Shown: one piece after another, positions 60,192-64,000 of the stretch | Position numbering within the stretch: the first letter of the stretch is position 1 | How the letters are laid out: the number at the start of each line of letters is the position of its first letter | Assembly (NCBI RefSeq): GCF_025823185.1 | Contig: NZ_JACKVK010000009.1 | Coordinates: 124,001 to 188,000, forward strand | Direction of reading: 5' to 3' | DNA: 64,000 nucleotides | From: Mycobacterium yunnanensis | Lineage (GTDB): Bacteria > Actinomycetota > Actinomycetes > Mycobacteriales > Mycobacteriaceae | The notes under the pieces: generated by a model | Seen by the model: only the letters and a program-made list of their open reading frames with translations | Told to the model about the DNA's origin: nothing | The model's database searches: none | Translations under genes and position numbers: made by a program

Positions 60192-60722
60192 GTGAGTCTT
60201 CGCTTCGCCGCTCTCGGCCTCTTGGCCCAGCATCCGGGCAGTGGGTATGACCTGCTGCGCCGTTTCGAGAATTCGATGGCCAACGTGTGGCCCGCCACCC
60301 AGAGCCAGCTCTACGGCGAGCTCAACAAACTCGCCACTGCCGGGCTGATCGAGGTCACCGACGTCGGTCCGCGTGGCCGCAAGGAGTACGCCGTCACCGA
60401 GGCCGGTCGGGCCGAGCTGCTTCGGTGGGTGACCAATCCGCGCGACGATCCGCCCCTGCGCAGCGCATCGTTGCTACGCGTGTTCCTCCTCGGCGAGATC
60501 CCCCGCGAGCAGGCGCGTGCGTATCTGCTCAGCGTCGCCGCCCATGCCGACTCCGAGTCGAACCGGCTCAGCGCCCTGCGCGAGGGCCTGGCGCCATGGG
60601 GCGACAGCGACGCCGAGTTCTACGGCGCAGCCGCTCTCGACTACGGGCTACGCGCGGCGTCGATGGAGGCTGAATGGGCGCGTGCGCAGGTCAAGGCCCT
60701 CGACGAGCGGGGCACGGCGTAG
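60192..60722 (+). CDS. PadR-family regulator 1 (with C-terminal Vir-type domain)
   Basis: A 176-residue regulator. The winged helix SLRFAALGLLAQHPGSGYDLLRRFENSMANVWPATQSQLYGELNKLATAGLIEV is PadR-like, followed by the wing GRKEYAVTEAGRAELLRW and a helical dimerisation domain (SLLRVFLLGEIPREQARAYLLSV). GTG at 60192 directly follows a long palindrome. The target beyond itself is unknown. Confidence 0.87.
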   Translation: MSLRFAALGLLAQHPGSGYDLLRRFENSMANVWPATQSQLYGELNKLATAGLIEVTDVGPRGRKEYAVTEAGRAELLRWVTNPRDDPPLRSASLLRVFLLGEIPREQARAYLLSVAAHADSESNRLSALREGLAPWGDSDAEFYGAAALDYGLRAASMEAEWARAQVKALDERGTA

Positions 60723-60765
60723 CGCCGCCGAATCAACCGCAACCAAATGGTTGCATCGCGATAGT

Positions 60766-60792
60766 TTCCGATATATCGTCAACGTATCGGAA
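60766..60792. promoter_or_regulatory. Inverted repeat upstream of padR 2
   Basis: TTCCGATA (60766-60773) and TATCGGAA (60785-60792) are perfect complements around 11 bases that include a further TATCG. AT-rich ATAT centres are typical of PadR operators, so autoregulation is inferred. Confidence 0.6.
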
Positions 60793-60829
60793 GCGCATTC
60801 GGCGTTTCCCGGCCAAGGAGACGAATCAC

Positions 60830-61570
60830 ATGAACACCCCATTCACACCCCCCAACGGTCCCTTCGCGGGCCAGCCCGGCTTCGGCTTCGGTCCCGTCGA
60901 CGGACGCGCCCTCCACGAACACCGGCGCCACGCTCGGCGCGCGTTCCGCGACGAGTTCCGCGACGCCGTCCGCAACCACGACGGTGGCCATGACGGCCCC
61001 TTCGACGGCGCCTTCGGTCCCGGTTTCGGTCCCGTCGGCCCCGGCTTCGGACGCGGTTTCGGCGGCCCCGGCTTCGGCGGCGGCCCCGGCTTCGGTCGTG
61101 GCCACCGTGGCGGTGGCCGCGGGCGCGGTCGCGGCAGGCGCGGCGACGTCCGTGCCGCCATCCTGACGCTGCTCGTCGAACGGCCCATGCACGGCTACGA
61201 AATGATTCAGGAAATCGCCGAACGCAGCCAGGATCTCTGGAAGCCCAGCCCTGGCTCGGTGTACCCGACCCTGCAGCTGCTGGTCGACGAAGACCTCATC
61301 AAGAGCGCACCCGGCGAGGGCAGCAAGAAGCTCTTCGAGCTCACCGACGCCGGCCGCGAGGCGGCCGAGAAGATCGAGACCGCGCCGTGGGACGAGATCA
61401 CTGAGGGCGCCGACCCCGGTGCCGTGCATCTCCGCGGTGCCGTCGGTCAGCTGATGGGCGCCGTCAAGCAGTCCTTCTTCGCTGCCAACCCCGAGCAGCA
61501 GAAGCGCATCGCCGACGTCGTCAACAACGCCCGCCGCGAGATCTACGGCATCCTCGGCGAGTCCGAGTAG
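60830..61570 (+). CDS. PadR-family regulator 2 with Gly/Phe/Arg-rich N-terminus
   Basis: A 246-residue protein. Residues 1-105 are low complexity: GFGFG-type repeats (PGFGPVGPGFGRGFGGPGF) and a GRGRGRRG patch. The PadR domain starts DVRAAILTLLVERPMHGYEMIQEIAERSQDLWKPSPGSVYPTLQLLVDEDLI, followed by a C-terminal helix. The disordered N-terminus may bind nucleic acid or self-associate (inference). AAGGAG lies upstream of ATG 60830, after an operator-like repeat. Confidence 0.87.
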   Translation: MNTPFTPPNGPFAGQPGFGFGPVDGRALHEHRRHARRAFRDEFRDAVRNHDGGHDGPFDGAFGPGFGPVGPGFGRGFGGPGFGGGPGFGRGHRGGGRGRGRGRRGDVRAAILTLLVERPMHGYEMIQEIAERSQDLWKPSPGSVYPTLQLLVDEDLIKSAPGEGSKKLFELTDAGREAAEKIETAPWDEITEGADPGAVHLRGAVGQLMGAVKQSFFAANPEQQKRIADVVNNARREIYGILGESE

Positions 61571-61634
61571 GAACATTCCCTCGAATTGGGGCGCATTCGG
61601 ATTGAATGCGCCCCTTTCGGGGTTGGATCAATCC

Positions 61635-62489
61635 ATGGATACCTTTGCTCTGGGCTCGTTCACCGTCAACCGCATCGGCTTCGGCGCCATGCAACTGCCC
61701 GGCCCGGGCGTCTTCGGTCCGCCGAAGGATCACGACGCGGCGATCGCCGTGCTCAGACGGGCCGTCGAACTGGGCGTCGACCACATCGACACCGCACAGT
61801 TCTACGGCCCCGACGTCGCCAACCAACTAATCCGCGAGGCCCTGCATCCGTATTCCGACCGTCTGGCCCTGGTCAGCAAGGTCGGCGCCCGCCGCGACGG
61901 CGAGGGCAACTGGGTTCCCGCGTCCGAACCGGACGACCTGCGCGCCGACATCGAACTCAACCTGCGCGAGCTGGGCGTGGACCAGCTCGCCGCGGTCAAC
62001 CTGCGCATCCACTCCGGTGACCCGAACACCCCCGGCGTCGTCGACCACGAGCTGTTCGACCGCCAGCTGACGGCCATGATCGCCGCCCGCGACGAGGGGC
62101 TGATCGGCGGCATCGGCCTGTCGAGCGTGAGCGTGGACGATCTGCGAATCGCGTTGGAGCGCACCGAGATCGTCACCGTCCAGAACGCCTACAACCTCGT
62201 CGACCGAACCTCCCAACCCGTTCTCGACCTGTGCACCGAACGCGGCATCTCGTTCGTTCCGTTCTTCCCGCTGGGTTCGGCGTTCAACGACGACAATCCG
62301 GTGCTCGGCAACCCGGCGGTCACGAAGGCGGCCGCCGACCTCGGCCGCACGCCGGCCCAGATTGCGCTGGCGTGGACGTTGAACGTGGCCCCCAACGTGC
62401 TGCTCATCCCCGGCACCTCGTCGGTGGCCCATTTGGAGGAGAACCTGGCCGTCGCCGACATCGAGCTGCCTGCCGACTTCAACCCCTAA
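61635..62489 (+). CDS. Aldo/keto reductase
   Basis: A 284-residue TIM-barrel oxidoreductase. Catalytic Asp and Tyr lie in HIDTAQFYGPD, Lys in LALVSKVGARRD and a His in LRIHSGDP; the NADPH site is IPGTSSVAHLEENL. Substrate unknown. ATG at 61635 is taken from MDTFALGSFTVNRIGFGAMQL; an in-frame upstream start at 61602 would overlap a short GC-rich repeat (GGGGCGCATT/AATGCGCCCC at 61588-61615), which looks like a hairpin for the preceding gene. Confidence 0.88.
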   Translation: MDTFALGSFTVNRIGFGAMQLPGPGVFGPPKDHDAAIAVLRRAVELGVDHIDTAQFYGPDVANQLIREALHPYSDRLALVSKVGARRDGEGNWVPASEPDDLRADIELNLRELGVDQLAAVNLRIHSGDPNTPGVVDHELFDRQLTAMIAARDEGLIGGIGLSSVSVDDLRIALERTEIVTVQNAYNLVDRTSQPVLDLCTERGISFVPFFPLGSAFNDDNPVLGNPAVTKAAADLGRTPAQIALAWTLNVAPNVLLIPGTSSVAHLEENLAVADIELPADFNP

Positions 62490-62545
62490 CGCGAGAGCGG
62501 CGGCACCGCTAAGGTCACCTGATCGGGGTCGTCCCCAACCGAGAG

Positions 62546-62944
62546 GTGCCCGCCATCCTTGTCAACACGATCACCCGCGGCTGTCGCGCGGCGGCGCTCG
62601 CCGTCGTGTGCGCGGCCGGCCCACTGCTTCTGAGTGCGGTCGCCAACGCCGATCCCGACCCCGCCGCCCCTGCGCCCGATCCGCAGGCGGTGTGCGAGGC
62701 ACCCGAGTACGGCGGCGTGTTCGTCGCGGGTCCGACCTCGCCGGACGGGACGACCCACACGCAATGCCAGTACATCGTCTCCGGTTCCTTCTACTACGAC
62801 AACTTCGACAACGGCACCTACGTGGGCACGCTGGTCTACCGCGACGGCGCGAGGGTGCCCACCGAGCACCCGGTGATGCCGGAGCTGATGGGGCAGATCC
62901 CCGGCGGGCACTTGCCCCTCATGCCGTTCCCCGGGCAGTTCTGA
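62546..62944 (+). CDS. Secreted small protein of unknown function
   Basis: A 132-residue protein with a signal peptide (CRAAALAVVCAAGPLLLSAVANA) and a short mature part containing two Cys (VCEAPEY, TQCQYIV) and YYDNFDNGTYVGTLVY. The ending is Pro/Met rich (PGGHLPLMPFPGQF). Mycobacterial secreted proteins of this shape are common, but I do not recognise a named family. GTG at 62546 is the annotated start; the GAGAGG just before it is too close for a normal ribosome-binding site, so a leaderless or slightly later start is possible. Confidence 0.7.
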   Translation: MPAILVNTITRGCRAAALAVVCAAGPLLLSAVANADPDPAAPAPDPQAVCEAPEYGGVFVAGPTSPDGTTHTQCQYIVSGSFYYDNFDNGTYVGTLVYRDGARVPTEHPVMPELMGQIPGGHLPLMPFPGQF

Positions 62945-62960
62945 CGCGCGCACGTTCATC

Positions 62961-63737
62961 ATGGAGGGCATGGCCCGACCGAACCTCGACGTGTCCACCA
63001 TGCCGCGCGGCGGGCCCGACGCGTCGTGTCTGGACCGGCTGCTCGAGACCGACCGCTTGGAGTACCTCGACCGCGACTCCGGCGATCCCGGGGTCGCTTC
63101 GCGCAAGCGCAGCGTCATCCGAGCACTCGAGCTGACCGGTGACTGGTTCGGCAACCACGAGAAGTTCGCGCACATCGCGCTCGACGAGGTGGCCGAGGTG
63201 CCGGATCCGCGCATCCTCGAACTCGGTGCCGGTCACGGCGGCCTGTCGGCCAAGCTCCTCGAGATGCACCCCACCGCACACGTCACGGTCACCGACGTCG
63301 AGCCGCAGTCGGTGGCGGCGATCAAGGCCGGTCCGCTCGGCTCCGACGAGCGCGCCACCGTCGCCGTCGTGGACGCCACCGACATCGACTCTGCCGACGG
63401 CAGTTTCGACCTGGCGGTCTTCGCCCTGTCGTTCCACCACCTGCCGCCGGCCGCCGCGGCCCGCGTCATCGCCGAAGGCACCCGCGTCGCCCACAAGCTG
63501 GTGATCGTCGACCTACCCCGACCGCCCGCGCCGCTGCACCTGATCAGGCTGGCCACCATGCTCCCGCTGGCGCCGTTCATCCCCTTCGTCCACGACGGCG
63601 TCATCAGTTCGCTGCGCAGCTACAGCCCCTCGGCACTGCGGGCCCTTGCCGCCGAGGCCGGTCCGGACGTCACCGTCGAATTGCGCGGCGGACTGCTCAC
63701 CCCGCAGGTCGCGGTGGTCGCCCGTCCACGCGGGTAG
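62961..63737 (+). CDS. SAM-dependent methyltransferase
   Basis: A 258-residue class I methyltransferase. The SAM motif is ILELGAGHGGLSAKLLE, post-I acidic VTVTDVEPQSV, and motif IV FDLAVFALSFHHLPP. The C-terminal hydrophobic run (HLIRLATMLPLAPFIPFVHD) suggests a lipophilic substrate or membrane contact. Substrate unknown. ATG at 62961 is used; ATG 62970 is an alternative but is only one base beyond a GGAGGG run. Confidence 0.85.
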   Translation: MEGMARPNLDVSTMPRGGPDASCLDRLLETDRLEYLDRDSGDPGVASRKRSVIRALELTGDWFGNHEKFAHIALDEVAEVPDPRILELGAGHGGLSAKLLEMHPTAHVTVTDVEPQSVAAIKAGPLGSDERATVAVVDATDIDSADGSFDLAVFALSFHHLPPAAAARVIAEGTRVAHKLVIVDLPRPPAPLHLIRLATMLPLAPFIPFVHDGVISSLRSYSPSALRALAAEAGPDVTVELRGGLLTPQVAVVARPRG

Positions 63738-63747
63738 GTTCGGTGAC

Positions 63748-63885
63748 GTGGCCAAGGACGCCGAGGTGAAGACCTGCATCACGTGCGGACGGCCGTTCGC
63801 CAACCGGAAGAAGTGGCGTCAGCGCGGCCAGTGGGACCAGATCGTCCACTGCTCGGAGCGGTGCCGCCGCAGCGCGAAGAAGTAA
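63748..63885 (+). CDS. DUF2256 zinc-ribbon protein
   Basis: A 45-residue protein with two Cys pairs: CITCGRPF and CSERCRR, spaced by a basic NRKKWRQRGQWDQIVH stretch. This is the DUF2256 pattern, a small zinc-binding protein of unknown function often near photolyase or cryptochrome genes in other bacteria (family knowledge). GTG at 63748 starts 10 bp after the methyltransferase stop, suggesting co-transcription. Confidence 0.8.
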   Translation: MAKDAEVKTCITCGRPFANRKKWRQRGQWDQIVHCSERCRRSAKK

Positions 63886-63954
63886 CGCGGTCTTGGGCGT
63901 CCTGGCGGTGGATGACACACCGCGCCGATAGGCTCGGCGTCGTGGGTACCGCTG

Positions 63955-64000
63955 ATGGGTGACGAAGTCACGCAGACCGAATACAGCCGAGAACACCGGC
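63955..64000 (+). CDS. Start of a gene cut by the window edge (possibly GCS2-type glutamate-cysteine ligase)
   Basis: An open frame from ATG 63955 reads MGDEVTQTEYSREHR to the window end. The sequence recalls the N-terminus of mycobacterial glutamate-cysteine ligase family 2 proteins, but 15 residues are not enough for a firm call. The 69 bp before it contain no other gene. Confidence 0.35.
   Translation, partial: MGDEVTQTEYSREHR

Noticed and set aside
58487..60298. 603-codon frame antisense to the NCS1 permease
   Set aside because: Arg/Asp/His-rich composition; the sense strand is a complete permease.

Overview
The window is chromosomal DNA from a high-GC actinobacterium. Gene content and order match the stretch of the Mycobacterium tuberculosis chromosome from topA (Rv3646c) to Rv3695, followed by accessory genes typical of environmental, fast-growing mycobacteria (Mycolicibacterium type). 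Recognition is from protein sequence and synteny read by eye; no search was run. Compared with M. tuberculosis, cspA, the PE/PE_PGRS genes and the dpp peptide transporter are missing from their usual places. A MarR/membrane-protein pair, an acetoin/2,3-butanediol-type catabolic island and an lfrR-lfrA drug-efflux pair are present instead. No insertion sequence, prophage or CRISPR array was seen.

Layout. 1-6.8 kb: topA (3' end outside the window), an Rv3647c-like gene, an SftH/MrfA-type helicase, the PAS-like Rv3651 protein, and a MarR regulator with a membrane protein. 6.9-11.4 kb: a Tad/Flp pilus operon on the minus strand (ssd/tadZ, tadA, tadB, tadC, flp, tadE, tadE-like); its tadE appears frameshifted at codon 3. 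11.5-13.1 kb: two structured small RNAs flank a HAD phosphatase gene, a 6C RNA (B11 type, minus strand) and an Ms1/MTS2823 RNA (plus strand) with a clear promoter, a CRP-like palindrome and an intrinsic terminator. 14-24.2 kb: acs, two paralogous GAF regulators, aldehyde dehydrogenase, acetoin-reductase-type SDR, butanediol-dehydrogenase-type ADH and a flavin monooxygenase, joined by repeated TGCAAC motifs in two promoter regions. These enzymes would carry C4 diols or ketones, and acetaldehyde, to acetyl-CoA.

24.2-40.2 kb: the conserved cell-envelope and stress block (Rv3668c protease, holin-like protein, ephE, marP, CoA-Nudix, thioredoxin-like protein, nth, Rv3675, crp, MBL hydrolase, RidA, DUF4177, bagA-bagB, whiB4, ponA2, metallophosphoesterase, cds1). 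Two stop/start junctions here have been tandemly duplicated: 26-bp units between ridA and the MBL gene, and 30-bp units between bagA and bagB. 40.4-50.4 kb: tRNA-Pro(CGG), a secreted CHAP protein, an F420 oxidoreductase, YqeY, and the Rv3689-Rv3693 MoxR/DUF58 operon, whose first gene carries an in-frame TGA, followed by SpoIIM and RDD proteins. 50.4-64 kb: lfrR-lfrA, an AraC regulator, a CPA2 antiporter, a ParB-like and a SEC-C protein, carotenoid oxygenase, GntR with an NCS1 permease, two PadR regulators with palindromic operators, an aldo/keto reductase, a secreted protein, a methyltransferase, a DUF2256 protein and the first codons of a further gene.

One architectural rule stands out: convergent gene pairs either abut or overlap, or are separated by one long near-perfect hairpin.
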